From Erwinia billingiae Eb661 (GTDB lineage: Bacteria > Pseudomonadota > Gammaproteobacteria > Enterobacterales > Enterobacteriaceae), in assembly GCF_000196615.1 (NCBI RefSeq), contig NC_014306.1:2728001-2792000 (forward strand): a stretch of DNA of 64,000 bases. Direction: 5' to 3'. Made by a program: the position numbers and the translations under genes. The notes below the pieces were generated by a model that was given only the letters and a program-made list of their open reading frames with translations, was not told the DNA's origin and did not search any database. This document shows positions 54,696 through 64,000 of this stretch, in pieces (within the stretch, counting starts at the first letter, position 1; the number at the start of each line of letters is the position of its first letter).

Positions 54696-56072
54696 ATGCC
54701 GCAAACAACTCAACCCGACGGATTACCCATCCCGCAGCGCTACGGCGCAATAATGGCGATTGCCTTAGGCATCACCGTTGCTGTGCTTGACGGTGCCATT
54801 GCCAACGTGGCACTGCCGACCATCGCCCGCGAGCTGCACGCCAGCCCGGCAGAATCCATCTGGATTGTTAACGCCTATCAGCTGGCCATTATCATCTCGC
54901 TGCTGTCACTGTCGTTCCTCGGCGATATTCTGGGCTACCGCCGTATCTATCAGGCCGGTCTGGTGCTGTTCACCTGCACCTCGCTGTTTTGCGCCCTTTC
55001 CAGCTCGCTGGAAATGCTGACCTTTGCCCGCGTATTACAGGGCTTTGGTGGCGCCGCGTTGATGAGCGTCAACACCGCATTGATTCGGATAATCTATCCG
55101 CAGCGCTTTCTCGGGCGCGGAATGGGCATTAACTCGCTGATCGTGGCCGTATCCACCGCTGCCGGACCCACCGTGGCGGCCGCGGTGCTGTCGGTCGCCT
55201 CATGGAAATGGTTGTTCCTGATTAACGTACCGGTCGGCCTGGCGGCGCTCTATCTCGCCTTCCGCTTCTTGCCCGATAACACGCAGAAATCGAAAGAGCA
55301 GCGCTTTGATATTCCCAGCGCAATTATGAATGCCCTGACCTTTGGCCTGTTAATTTCGGCTTTAAGCGGCTTCGCGCAGGGACAAAGTGGCAAGCTGGTG
55401 CTGGCCGAGCTGGTGGCGCTGGTCATCGTCGGCTTCGTCTTTATTCGCCGTCAGTTGAAAATGCCTTTCCCACTGTTGCCGGTGGATTTGCTGCGCATTC
55501 CCATCTTCTCGTTGTCGTTGGGCACCTCGGTCTGTTCTTTCTGCGCCCAGATGCTGGCGATGGTCTCACTGCCCTTCTTTATGCAAACCGTGTTACACCG
55601 TGGCGAAGTGGCCACCGGACTGTTACTGACTCCCTGGCCACTGGCTACTATGGTGATGGCGCCCATTGCCGGCCGACTGATTGAGCGCTATCACGCCGGT
55701 CTGCTGGGAGCGATTGGTCTGGCGATGTTCGCCAGCGGTCTGTTCTCGCTGGCGCTGCTGCCTGATTCTCCGTCAGATCTGAATATCATCTGGCGCATGG
55801 CGCTTTGCGGTGCGGGTTTTGGCCTGTTCCAGTCACCGAACAACCACACCATTATCACTTCCGCCCCGCGCAACCGCAGCGGTGGTGCCAGCGGCATGCT
55901 GGGCACCGCGCGCTTGCTCGGCCAGACCAGTGGTGCCGCGCTGGTCGCGCTGATGTTCAACCTGTTTGGTGGCCACGGTACCCATGCTTCTTTATTACTG
56001 GCAGGCAGCTTCGCAACGCTGGCTACCGTAGTAAGTGCGATGCGAATGACGCAGCCCGGCACCCGTAGCTGA
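54696..56072 (+). CDS. yebQ: MFS transporter YebQ (DHA2 drug:H+ antiporter)
   Basis: A 458-residue, 14-helix major facilitator. Helix 1 carries IALGITVAVLDGAIANVALPTIAREL, the DHA2 signature, followed by motif A in the 2-3 loop (FLGDILGYRRIYQAG) and motif C-like GFGGAALMSVNTALI. Close to E. coli YebQ throughout, including the GMGINSLIVAVSTAAGPTVAA segment. Substrate unknown. Divergent from kdgR, with a large palindrome in between. Confidence 0.94.
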   Translation: MPQTTQPDGLPIPQRYGAIMAIALGITVAVLDGAIANVALPTIARELHASPAESIWIVNAYQLAIIISLLSLSFLGDILGYRRIYQAGLVLFTCTSLFCALSSSLEMLTFARVLQGFGGAALMSVNTALIRIIYPQRFLGRGMGINSLIVAVSTAAGPTVAAAVLSVASWKWLFLINVPVGLAALYLAFRFLPDNTQKSKEQRFDIPSAIMNALTFGLLISALSGFAQGQSGKLVLAELVALVIVGFVFIRRQLKMPFPLLPVDLLRIPIFSLSLGTSVCSFCAQMLAMVSLPFFMQTVLHRGEVATGLLLTPWPLATMVMAPIAGRLIERYHAGLLGAIGLAMFASGLFSLALLPDSPSDLNIIWRMALCGAGFGLFQSPNNHTIITSAPRNRSGGASGMLGTARLLGQTSGAALVALMFNLFGGHGTHASLLLAGSFATLATVVSAMRMTQPGTRS

Positions 56073-56088
56073 GTGCTTTTCAGGCATA

Positions 56089-56115
56089 AAAAAACCGGGC
56101 AATGCCCGGTTTTTT
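56089..56115. terminator. Bidirectional terminator between yebQ and htpX
   Basis: AAAAAACCGGGC-AAT-GCCCGGTTTTTT (56089-56100 / 56104-56115), a perfect 12-bp stem. Confidence 0.96.
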
Positions 56116-56130
56116 CATTACAGCTGTCGG

Positions 56131-57012
56131 TTACTTCAGATACTGACCGCTGCGCAGCGCTTCAATGCGCTTATCCAGCGGTGGGTGAGACATAAACAGC
56201 TCACTCAGTGACTTCGACTTACCGTTAATGCAGAAGGCCATCATGGTGCTGGCTTCCTGCGGCTCATAGCTGGTTTTCAGACGTTGCAAGGCTGCAATCA
56301 TCTTCTCACGACCAACCAGTCGCGCAGAGCCGGCATCGGCATGGTACTCACGGTGACGCGAGAACCACATGGTGATGATGCTGGCCACGATACCGAAGAC
56401 CAGCTCCAGCACCATCGACACGGCGAAGTAGACCATTGGGTTGCCGTTATTGCCTTCACCTTCATCACGGTTGCCGGACAGGAAGCCTGCGGCAACCTGC
56501 GCCAGAATGCGCGAGATAAAGATCACGAAGGTGTTCACGACACCCTGAATCAGCGTCATGGTGACCATATCACCGTTAGCGATGTGGCTGATCTCGTGAG
56601 CCAGCACCGCTTCGGCTTCGTCACGGCTCATGTTCTGCAACAGGCCGGTAGAGACCGCCACCAGTGACGCATCACGACGGGCACCGGTCGCAAAGGCGTT
56701 GATATCCGGCGCATGATAGATAGCCACCTGCGGCATGGCGATACCCGCCTGCTGTGCCTGCTGAGCAATGGTCTGCATCAACCAGCGCTCGGTCTCATTG
56801 CGCGGTTGCTCAATAACCTCACCACCGACGGATCGCAACGCCATCCACTTCGACATCAGCAGTGAGACAAACGCACCGCCGAAGCCAAACAGACCCGCCA
56901 TGATCATCAGGCCCTGTACACTGCTTGACTGGATCCCTGTCAGGCTGAGGATCAGCCCAAAGACCAACATAACGCCCAGGTTGGTCAGCAGGAAAAGCGC
57001 AATACGCATCAT
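56131..57012 (-). CDS. htpX: Membrane zinc metalloprotease HtpX
   Basis: M48 protease that degrades misfolded inner-membrane proteins with FtsH. The 293-residue protein has two N-terminal helices, the zinc motif HEISH ([12 protein letters not shown], about residue 139-143), the third ligand Glu in [13 protein letters not shown], and two more helices between. In E. coli it is under CpxR control. Convergent with yebQ; prc lies upstream on the same strand. Confidence 0.97.
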   Translation of the reverse strand: MMRIALFLLTNLGVMLVFGLILSLTGIQSSSVQGLMIMAGLFGFGGAFVSLLMSKWMALRSVGGEVIEQPRNETERWLMQTIAQQAQQAGIAMPQVAIYHAPDINAFATGARRDASLVAVSTGLLQNMSRDEAEAVLAHEISHIANGDMVTMTLIQGVVNTFVIFISRILAQVAAGFLSGNRDEGEGNNGNPMVYFAVSMVLELVFGIVASIITMWFSRHREYHADAGSARLVGREKMIAALQRLKTSYEPQEASTMMAFCINGKSKSLSELFMSHPPLDKRIEALRSGQYLK

Positions 57013-57221
57013 AGAATTTCATCTTCCTCAGTTAACAAATTCGCTTATAGCGGATAACTATCCTATGGGCAAAGCAAAACATTTCAAGCACCCTTAATCT
57101 TTAAGTGTCTAAAAAGACATAACTTTACACTTTGAAGCATCTTGGGATGCATCAACAGGAAGAGTTAAGTGAAATGGCTTTGCCGGCAGGCGTAAATCAG
57201 CGACAGGCGAGAGGTGCGGGA

Positions 57222-57253
57222 TAAAAAAAGGGCACAGACTAAGCTGTGCCCTT
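57222..57253 (-). terminator. Terminator after prc
   Basis: Stem AAGGGCACAG / CTGTGCCCTT (57228-57237 / 57244-57253), with a run of seven A residues on the plus strand that forms the minus-strand T-tail. Close to the prc stop at 57259. Confidence 0.92.
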
Positions 57254-57258
57254 CGGGT

Positions 57259-59298
57259 TTATTTTGCTGCCGCTGGCGGCGTTTGTGCTTTTTCAAGCTG
57301 CGCCAGGTCGTTAGCAATGTTGACCGTTTCGTCGAGGTACGGATCCGGTTCTTTATAGTCTTTCGGCAGATCGTCCAGCTTAGCCAGTGGCTTTTTGCCT
57401 TCCTGCTGCAGACGGGCGTTAATCCGCTCCAGACGCAGTGCATCATCCTCGTGGTTCTCTTTCTCACGCTCGGCGAGGTTCAGAGAGATGATATTGCGCT
57501 TGTCCTTCATTGCATTGAAGCGCGCGATATCTTTGATGATGTACTGGAACTCACGATCCTTGGCGATGCGATCCTGATGGTCCTGAATCAACTTCGGCTC
57601 AAGTGAGGTTAAGTCACCTGACTTGGTGTAGCTGGCCGCATTGATGCTGTCCCATGGCAGGGCGTTATCTTCGAACTTCTCGCCAGTCTCAACCGCTTCC
57701 ACGCCGGTTGGCATCAGCAGGTCAGGCGTCACGCCTTTACGCTGAGTACTGCCGCCGTTGATACGGTAGAACTTCTGGATGGTGTACTGGACAGAGCCCA
57801 GCGCCGGCCATTCAGGACGCAGCATCTGATCGTAGATCCGGTTCAGTGAACGGTACTGCTGCACGGTGCCTTTACCGAAGGTCGGCTCACCGACAATCAG
57901 CGCACGTCCGTAGTCCTGCATCGCAGCCGCAAAGATTTCTGAAGCCGAGGCACTGAAGCGGTCAACCAACACCACCAGCGGACCTTTGTAATAAACGATG
58001 CCATCGTTATCACTGTCTTCACGAACCTTACCGTTGTTGTCACGAACCTGAACAACCGGGCCGCTTGGAATGAACAGACCAGACAGGGAAACCGCTTCGG
58101 TCAGTGCGCCACCGCCGTTGGTACGCAGGTCAATGACCACGCTATCCACGTTCAGCTTCTGCAATTTCTGCAACTGCACTTTCACATCGTCAGTCAGGCC
58201 AACATAGAAACCAGGGATATCCAGCACGCCCACTTTCTTATTGCCGACATTCTGCACGGTCATTTTGACCGCGCGGTCTTCCAGACGGATTTTCTCACGC
58301 GTCAGGGAGACGATGCGGGTTTTGGTGCCCTTCCCGGCCGGTAACACTTCCAGGCGCACTTTGCTGCCCTTCGGTCCTTTGATCTGCGCGACCACGTCAT
58401 CAAGACGCCAGCCAATCACATCCACCATCGGTTTGCCCGGCTGAGCGACACCCACGATCCGATCGCCAACGGTGATCGATTTGCTCTTGGCTGCCGGACC
58501 ACCGGCGACCATCGAGTTAATCACCGTATAATCGTCATCCATTTGCAACACCGCACCAATACCTTCCAGAGAGAGGCTCATTTCGGTATTAAACTGCTCG
58601 GTGTTACGTGGAGAGAGATAGTTGGTATGCGGATCGATTTCGTGCGCGAACGCGGTCATCGCCAGCTGGAAGACGTCCTCGCTGTTGCTCTGCGCCAGAC
58701 GGCGGATAGCAAACTGATAGCGCTTGGTCAGGACTTCGCGGATCTCTTTTTCATCTTTGCCGGTCAGCTTCAGGCTCAGCTCGTCATATTTGACTTTCGC
58801 GTCCCACAGCTGATTCAGCTCCGCCGTGGTTTTTGGCCACGGCGACTTGCTCCGGTCGATATCAATGGTATCGGTACCGGTGAAATTCATGGGCTTATTC
58901 AGCACGGACAATGCGTACTGATAGCGCTCAAAGCGGCGTTTCTGCGCCAGATTATACAGGTCGTAAAATACATCCAGCTTACCGCTCTTCAGCTCATCGC
59001 TTAAGGTGGTTTTTTTGCTGGCGTATTGTTCGATATCCGAGGTCAGCAGCAGGTTGTGGCTGTAGTCCAGCAGATTCAGATAGCGTTCGAAAATCTTAAC
59101 GGAAAAATCCTGATTAAGATCGAACTGGCGATAATGCGAGCGGGTAAAACGTGAGGTAACACGTTCACTGACTGTCGCATGCTGAGGTTCCTGATGCAGC
59201 TGAGGAATTTGATCGGCACGCGTAATGTTATCGGCGGCGAAAACGTTCCCTGCCAGCAGCAGTCCTGCGATCACAGTAGTTCTGAAAAAATTGTTCAT
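57259..59298 (-). CDS. prc: Tail-specific protease Prc (Tsp)
   Basis: Periplasmic S41 protease that degrades proteins with nonpolar C-termini, processes FtsI, and degrades MepS with NlpI. The 679-residue protein has a signal peptide (MNNFFRTTVIAGLLLAGNVFA-AD), an N-terminal DUF3340-like domain, a PDZ domain (about 240-320, GPAAKSKSITVGDRIVGVAQ), and the Ser/Lys dyad in VDRFSASASEIFAAAMQDYGRALIVGEPTFGKG. Lies 19 bp after proQ, forming a proQ-prc operon. Confidence 0.97.
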   Translation of the reverse strand: MNNFFRTTVIAGLLLAGNVFAADNITRADQIPQLHQEPQHATVSERVTSRFTRSHYRQFDLNQDFSVKIFERYLNLLDYSHNLLLTSDIEQYASKKTTLSDELKSGKLDVFYDLYNLAQKRRFERYQYALSVLNKPMNFTGTDTIDIDRSKSPWPKTTAELNQLWDAKVKYDELSLKLTGKDEKEIREVLTKRYQFAIRRLAQSNSEDVFQLAMTAFAHEIDPHTNYLSPRNTEQFNTEMSLSLEGIGAVLQMDDDYTVINSMVAGGPAAKSKSITVGDRIVGVAQPGKPMVDVIGWRLDDVVAQIKGPKGSKVRLEVLPAGKGTKTRIVSLTREKIRLEDRAVKMTVQNVGNKKVGVLDIPGFYVGLTDDVKVQLQKLQKLNVDSVVIDLRTNGGGALTEAVSLSGLFIPSGPVVQVRDNNGKVREDSDNDGIVYYKGPLVVLVDRFSASASEIFAAAMQDYGRALIVGEPTFGKGTVQQYRSLNRIYDQMLRPEWPALGSVQYTIQKFYRINGGSTQRKGVTPDLLMPTGVEAVETGEKFEDNALPWDSINAASYTKSGDLTSLEPKLIQDHQDRIAKDREFQYIIKDIARFNAMKDKRNIISLNLAEREKENHEDDALRLERINARLQQEGKKPLAKLDDLPKDYKEPDPYLDETVNIANDLAQLEKAQTPPAAAK

Positions 59299-59317
59299 GC
59301 CCTGATTGGCCTCCGTA

Positions 59318-60010
59318 TCAGAACTGCAAGTGTTCTGCGCGTACTATCATTGCCAGGCCGGAAGCCAACTGTACCCGGACGCCATCTTTGGTAATTTCAA
59401 GAATGGTTGCGTCCATCGCACTTTTGCCCGCGGTGACTTTGATATTCTGGCCGACTTGCAGTGCTGCGGTATCGGTAACGGGTTTAGTGGGAGCTGGAGC
59501 TGCTGCTGGCTGACGCTCTGCGGAAGGTGCGCGCTCGGTGCTACGCTGAGGTTTGCTGCGAACCTGGCGTGGCTGCTCACCTTCGGCAGAAGGTTTACGC
59601 GCGGGTTTACGAGGACGGCGTGGTGCCCCCTCTTCTCCAGCTTCGCGTTTCTTCGCCTGCTGCTGCTCACGCTGTGCCTGAACACGCGCTTTTGCTTCTT
59701 CGAGTTGCTTACGGGCATGTTCAACATGCTGCTCGTCGAGGACGCCACAGTCGTTACCATCCAGATCAACGCGGACTGCACCGGCTTTGATGCCGTACAG
59801 GTAGCGCCAGCTGGACGTATAAAGACGGAGTGCGGAGCGGAGCTGAGTTTTACTCAGGCTCATTTCGCCCTGAACACGATCGACTAAATCCTGAAAGATG
59901 CCGACCTTAAGTGGTCGTGCTTCGCCTTCGGCGCTAAAGCATTTCGGGAAACGCTCGGCCAGAAAGGCAATGACTTCTTTACTACTATTCAACTTGGGTT
60001 GATTTTCCAT
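59318..60010 (-). CDS. proQ: RNA chaperone ProQ
   Basis: FinO-domain RNA-binding protein that stabilises many sRNAs and mRNA 3' ends. The 230-residue protein has the N-terminal FinO domain (about 1-115; [58 protein letters not shown]), a basic Ala/Pro/Arg/Gln-rich linker (about 120-175) and a C-terminal KOW-like domain ([31 protein letters not shown]). First gene of proQ-prc. Confidence 0.97.
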   Translation of the reverse strand: MENQPKLNSSKEVIAFLAERFPKCFSAEGEARPLKVGIFQDLVDRVQGEMSLSKTQLRSALRLYTSSWRYLYGIKAGAVRVDLDGNDCGVLDEQHVEHARKQLEEAKARVQAQREQQQAKKREAGEEGAPRRPRKPARKPSAEGEQPRQVRSKPQRSTERAPSAERQPAAAPAPTKPVTDTAALQVGQNIKVTAGKSAMDATILEITKDGVRVQLASGLAMIVRAEHLQF

Positions 60011-60106
60011 GAAATTTCCTGATTACAACGGGTTTGCCAACCAGCGCAGGCATGAACAGGCGTCATTATAATGACCCCATCGGCAATTGCTACGTGATCC
60101 AGCGCT

Positions 60107-60607
60107 TTAGCTGCGTTTCATGTGAATAAATTTTTCCACATCAGACCCGGCAAGCACCTCACACAGCCCGTCAGTGAGGGTTTTTAACCCCGCTTCGTCT
60201 TCGCTGTCGAAGCGTTTATATTCGATACTATCGATGTCCAGCACGCCAATTGTCTGGCCGTTCACTACCAATGGCAGCACGATCTCAGCATTACTGGCCG
60301 CGTCACACGCGATGTGACCCGGGAAAGCATGGACATCATCCACGCGCTGAACCTGACTTTCGGCCACGGCCGTACCGCACACGCCGCGACCTACCGGAAT
60401 ACGCACACAGGCGATTTTTCCCTGGAAAGGTCCCAGAACCAGCGTATCGGCTTCGGTCAACAGATAGAAACCTGCCCAGTTAACACCGTCAAGGCGCTCA
60501 TATAACAGCGCGCTGCAGTTGCTCATTGCCGCCAGGAAACTTGTTTCTCCAGCGATAAGCGCGCGCAAATCACGGTTCAGGTCCGAATAAAACTCAGCTT
60601 TTGTCAT
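60107..60607 (-). CDS. msrC: Free methionine-(R)-sulfoxide reductase MsrC
   Basis: GAF-domain enzyme that reduces free Met-R-O. The 166-residue protein contains three conserved cysteines, Cys67 (KIACVRIP), Cys77 (GRGVCGTA) and Cys101 (GHIACDAASNAEIVLPL), which correspond to the E. coli catalytic set (84, 94, 118) after an N-terminal offset of 17. Divergent from letA, upstream of proQ. Complements msrB in this window. Confidence 0.95.
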   Translation of the reverse strand: MTKAEFYSDLNRDLRALIAGETSFLAAMSNCSALLYERLDGVNWAGFYLLTEADTLVLGPFQGKIACVRIPVGRGVCGTAVAESQVQRVDDVHAFPGHIACDAASNAEIVLPLVVNGQTIGVLDIDSIEYKRFDSEDEAGLKTLTDGLCEVLAGSDVEKFIHMKRS

Positions 60608-60828
60608 TTTTTAACCATTGTGAAAACGTGTCATGAGGCCCATGATGACCCCTTGCTAAAATAAGCATTAAATGCCCAGACGGACAAGGTGAATCATTCC
60701 GTTAGTTAATATACCCTTAGTCAGTCCGAAGCCTTAAGCATGACCTTGACGTGTCATTATCGTTTTATGGCGAAAAAACTTAACCCTGCCCTGCACCTGC
60801 GCTGCCTGGGCCTGAGACGATCAGGATT

Positions 60829-62073
60829 ATGAAAATACACGCCATTAGCCATGCTCTGCCTCAGGCACGTTATCAGCGTTGCCCCCAATGCGATACCCTT
60901 TTTTCCTTACCAGATGTGAAATCCAACCAGTCTGCGCACTGCCCTCGCTGCAATGCTCGCATTATGAATGGCCGTGACTGGTCGATGACCCGGCTGTGTG
61001 CGATGGCCGTCACCATGCTGCTGTTGATGCCCTTCGCCTACACTGAATCGCTGATGAGCATCCGCCTGCTGGGCACCAACATTTATGCCAGTCTGCTGGA
61101 AGGCATCACTCAGATGGCGCAGCAAGGCAATGTCATTACCGCCTCGATGGTGGCCTTTTGCACCATTGGTGCCCCCGCGACGCTGGTTGGGTCTATTGCC
61201 TATCTCTATTTTGGCCATAAATTGGGCATGAACCTTCGTCCGGTATTATTGATGCTCGATCGCCTGAAAGAGTGGGTGATGCTGGATATCTATCTGGTGG
61301 GGATTGCCGTTGCGTCAATTAAAGTGCAGGACTATGCGGCGATTACGCCTGGCACCGGGCTGATTGCGTTTATTTCGCTGACGCTGTTGAGCCTGGTGAC
61401 CTTGATTCATTTAAACGTTGAGCAGCTCTGGCACCGCTTTTATCCGCAGCCTCACCCTAACGTTGCCCGGGAAAAGTTACAGGTTTGTCTGAGCTGCCAC
61501 CACACCGGTGTTGCCGATGCCCGGGGCCGTTGCCCACGCTGCCACACGCCGCTCTATTTCCGTCGTCACTTCAGCTTGCAGAAATCCTGGGCCGCTTTGA
61601 TTGCCTCTATTGTGCTGCTGATCCCGGCCAATCTGCTGCCAATTTCCATCATTTATCTCACCGGCTCCCGCCAGGAAGACACCATCCTTTCGGGGATTAT
61701 GTCGCTGGGTTCCGGCAATATTCCGGTGGCCATCGTGGTATTTGTGGCCAGTATTCTGGTGCCGTTTACCAAAATTATTGTGCTACTGACGCTACTTCTC
61801 AGTATTCACTTCAAGTGTGAACAGGGACTGAAAACCCGCGTCCGCCTGCTGCGGGTCGTTACCTGGGTAGGCCGCTGGTCTATGCTGGATCTGTTTGTTA
61901 TTTCGTTAACCATGTCGTTGGTCAATCGCGACCAGCTTCTCTCTTTCAACATGGGACCGGCAGCTTTCTATTTTGGCTCGTCAGTCATACTCACTATTCT
62001 TGCCGTTGAGTGGCTGGATAGCCGTTTATTATGGGATGCACATGCAACAGGAAACGCCGACTACACCGACTAA
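60829..62073 (+). CDS. letA: LetA (YebS), PqiA-family inner-membrane lipid transport protein
   Basis: Partner of the MCE protein LetB in lipid transport between the membranes. The 414-residue protein has two PqiA repeats, each with a zinc ribbon ([10 protein letters not shown] ... CPRCNARI near residues 18-46; CLSCHHTG ... CPRCHTPL near 222-246) followed by four helices. The ATG has an AGGA ribosome-binding site. The last 32 bases overlap letB, so the two are translationally coupled. Confidence 0.95.
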   Translation: MKIHAISHALPQARYQRCPQCDTLFSLPDVKSNQSAHCPRCNARIMNGRDWSMTRLCAMAVTMLLLMPFAYTESLMSIRLLGTNIYASLLEGITQMAQQGNVITASMVAFCTIGAPATLVGSIAYLYFGHKLGMNLRPVLLMLDRLKEWVMLDIYLVGIAVASIKVQDYAAITPGTGLIAFISLTLLSLVTLIHLNVEQLWHRFYPQPHPNVAREKLQVCLSCHHTGVADARGRCPRCHTPLYFRRHFSLQKSWAALIASIVLLIPANLLPISIIYLTGSRQEDTILSGIMSLGSGNIPVAIVVFVASILVPFTKIIVLLTLLLSIHFKCEQGLKTRVRLLRVVTWVGRWSMLDLFVISLTMSLVNRDQLLSFNMGPAAFYFGSSVILTILAVEWLDSRLLWDAHATGNADYTD

Positions 62074-64000
62074 CGCGCGCATTACCAGCCGGCGGAAAAT
62101 TTCGCCCTTCTGGTTATTGCCGCTGATTGCGCTGCTGATTGCGGGCTGGCTTATCTGGTCAAATTACCAGGAGCGCGGGACCACCGTCACTATTGATTTC
62201 GCCACGGCGGACGGCATTGTGCCGGGCAGAACGCCGGTCCGTTATCAGGGTGTTGAAGTCGGTCTGGTGCAGGGCATCAGCATGACGGACGATCTGCGCA
62301 CCATCAAAATCAAGGCCAGCATCAAAAGCGATATGAAAGACGCGTTACGCGACCAGACCCAGTTCTGGCTGGTGACGCCGAAAGCCTCGCTGGCGGGGGT
62401 TTCAGGCCTTGATGCGCTGGTCGGCGGTAACTACATCGGCATGATGCCGGGTAAAGGTCAGCCTAAAGAGCACTTTGTCGCGCTGGATACTCAGCCGAAA
62501 TACCGCGTCAATACCGGCGAGATGCTGATCCATCTGCATACGCCGGATCTTGGCTCGTTGAATACCGGCTCGCTGGTGTATTACCGTAAAATTCCTGTTG
62601 GCCGTGTTTACGACTACAGCATCAATCCCGGTAATAAAGGCGTGACGGTGGATGTGCTGATTGACCGTCGCTTCACCAATTTGCTGAAAAAAGACAGCCG
62701 CTTCTGGAACGTATCAGGCGTTAAGGCCGATGTCGGGCTGAACGGCGTGAAGGTACAGCTGGAAAGCGTGGCGGCGTTGGTGAACGGCGCTATCGCCTTC
62801 GATTCGCCGGCCCAGTCGGAACAGGCGAAGTCGGAAGACAATTTCGATCTCTATCCTGATTTAGCGCACAGCCATCGCGGCGTGATCATCAGCCTGGACC
62901 TGCCGAGCGGCAAGAATCTTAAGGCCAACAGCACCCCGCTGATGTATCAGGGCCTTGAAGTGGGCACCCTGACCGCGATGACCTTACAGCCAGGCGGCAA
63001 GGTAACCGGAGAATTGACCATCGATCCTTCTGTCACCGGCCTGATGCGCACCGGCACCCGCATTGAAATGCGCAGCCCGAAAATCAGCCTGAATGACACC
63101 AGCTTAAGCAGCTTACTGACCGGCAACACTCTGGAGCTGGTGCCAGGTGAAGGCGCGCCGCAGGATCATTATCAGGTACTGGAGAGCAACGAAGCACTGC
63201 TGCAACAGCCTAACTCGCTGGAGTTGAAGCTGACCGCCCCGGAGAGCTACGGCATCGATGCGGGCCAGCCGATCATGCTGCATGGCATGCAGATTGGTCA
63301 GGTGGTTAACCGCTCGCTGAACGAGCAAGGCGTGAACTTCGTTATCGCCATCGCGGGCAACTACCGCGAGCTGGTCCACGGTGACAGTAAATTCATTATC
63401 AACAGCCGGCTGGATGTGAAGCTGGGTATTGATGGCATGGAAGTGCTGGGTGCCAGCGCCAGTGAGTGGGTTGATGGCGGCATTCGTCTCGATCCCGGCA
63501 GCAAGGGTGCGGTGAAGCAGAATTACCCGCTCTATGCCAATGCTGAGAAAGCGGCAGAAGGCATCACCTCAAACCAGCTGCCAACCACCCTGACGCTGAC
63601 CGCGAAAAGCCTGCCGGATGTACAGGCCGGTTCGATTGTGTTGTATCGCAAGTTCCAGGTCGGCGAGATTGTTGAGGTGATCCCGAAAGCCAATGAGTTT
63701 GACGTACGGGTGCATATCAAACAGGAATACCGCAAGCTGCTGACCGAAAACAGCGTGTTCTGGTCAGAAGGCGGTGCCCGCGTGCAGCTGAACGGCAGCG
63801 GCTTAACGGTTCAGGCCTCCCCGCTTAACCGCGTGTTAAAAGGTGCGATCAGCTTTGATAACCTGACCGGCGCCGGCGCCGGGCTGACCAGCAAAGATAA
63901 GCGCGTGCTGTATAACTCTGAAACCGCCGCACGTGCGGTAGGTAGCCAGATCACCCTGCACACTTACGATGCCACCAAACTTTCTGCCGGCATGCCGATC
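62042..64000 (+). CDS. letB: LetB (YebT), MCE-domain intermembrane lipid tunnel (3' end beyond window)
   Basis: Forms a long hexameric tunnel of stacked MCE rings that spans the periplasm. The first 653 codons are in the window, with no in-frame stop. The start is the ATG at 62042 ([20 protein letters not shown]), inside the letA 3' end. An N-terminal anchor ([20 protein letters not shown], about 22-41) precedes repeated MCE domains, recognisable by [49 protein letters not shown] and [16 protein letters not shown]; at least five are visible, and another begins at the right edge (LSAGMPI). Confidence 0.95.
   Translation, partial: MQQETPTTPTNARITSRRKISPFWLLPLIALLIAGWLIWSNYQERGTTVTIDFATADGIVPGRTPVRYQGVEVGLVQGISMTDDLRTIKIKASIKSDMKDALRDQTQFWLVTPKASLAGVSGLDALVGGNYIGMMPGKGQPKEHFVALDTQPKYRVNTGEMLIHLHTPDLGSLNTGSLVYYRKIPVGRVYDYSINPGNKGVTVDVLIDRRFTNLLKKDSRFWNVSGVKADVGLNGVKVQLESVAALVNGAIAFDSPAQSEQAKSEDNFDLYPDLAHSHRGVIISLDLPSGKNLKANSTPLMYQGLEVGTLTAMTLQPGGKVTGELTIDPSVTGLMRTGTRIEMRSPKISLNDTSLSSLLTGNTLELVPGEGAPQDHYQVLESNEALLQQPNSLELKLTAPESYGIDAGQPIMLHGMQIGQVVNRSLNEQGVNFVIAIAGNYRELVHGDSKFIINSRLDVKLGIDGMEVLGASASEWVDGGIRLDPGSKGAVKQNYPLYANAEKAAEGITSNQLPTTLTLTAKSLPDVQAGSIVLYRKFQVGEIVEVIPKANEFDVRVHIKQEYRKLLTENSVFWSEGGARVQLNGSGLTVQASPLNRVLKGAISFDNLTGAGAGLTSKDKRVLYNSETAARAVGSQITLHTYDATKLSAGMPI

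Overview
This window is chromosomal DNA of an Enterobacterales bacterium. Nearly every gene has a recognisable Escherichia coli K-12 orthologue at high protein similarity. The gene order, the losses relative to E. coli and a WbaP/AmsG-type exopolysaccharide transferase point to Erwiniaceae (Erwinia or Pantoea); this genus-level placement is inference from context, not from a marker gene. I see no rRNA, tRNA, CRISPR, prophage, plasmid gene or insertion sequence.

Layout: (1) 1-13.1 kb matches the E. coli selD-ydjA-sppA-ansA-pncA ... yeaC-msrB-gapA-yeaD-yeaE-mipA-yeaG-yeaH region. (2) 13.4-29.8 kb matches the E. coli cvrA-dadX-dadA-ycgB-fadR-dsbB-ycgN-ycgM-ycgL-minCDE region, read in the opposite order to the E. 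coli numbering. (3) 29.8-64 kb matches rnd-fadD-yeaY-tsaB-yoaA-yoaB-yoaH-pabB-nudL-sdaA-pdeD-yoaE-manXYZ-yobD-rlmA-cspC-yobF-yebO-yobH-kdgR-yebQ-htpX-prc-proQ-msrC-letA-letB; letB runs off the right edge and selD off the left edge. Blocks 1 and 3 are neighbours in E. coli, whereas block 2 lies elsewhere on that chromosome.

Accessory or lineage-specific pieces sit at the joints: a three-gene insert between cvrA and dadX (small unknown protein, orphan undecaprenyl-phosphate hexose-1-phosphate transferase, Bcr/CflA-type efflux pump), a small lipoprotein after dsbB, an extra MltB-type lytic transglycosylase between ycgM and ycgL, a coiled-coil small protein and a probable Cys/His metal-binding mini-protein between yoaA and yoaB, a secreted alpha/beta hydrolase in place of yoaC, and a metallo-beta-lactamase-fold hydrolase between yobF and yebO. 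E. coli genes missing at their expected positions are nhaB, umuDC, yoaC, mntP and mgrB.

Functional themes: central carbon flow (gapA, yeaD, manXYZ, sdaA, kdgR), fatty-acid uptake and its regulator (fadD, fadR, with a FadR-like operator before fadD), D/L-alanine catabolism (dadAX), nitrogen-starvation/stress signalling (prkA/yeaG-yeaH with a textbook sigma-54 promoter, and ycgB/SpoVR nearby), division-site selection (minCDE), envelope quality control and lipid transport (sppA, htpX, prc, dsbB, letAB), and oxidised-methionine repair (msrB, msrC). Several rare starts are retained: GTG in sdaA and manX, and TTG in rnd, fadD and cvrA.

I find no entirely new multi-gene system. The best candidates for follow-up are the cvrA-dadX insert, the Cys/His mini-protein at 36841-37041, the palindromes before yebQ and manX, and the prkA-yeaH/spoVR proximity.
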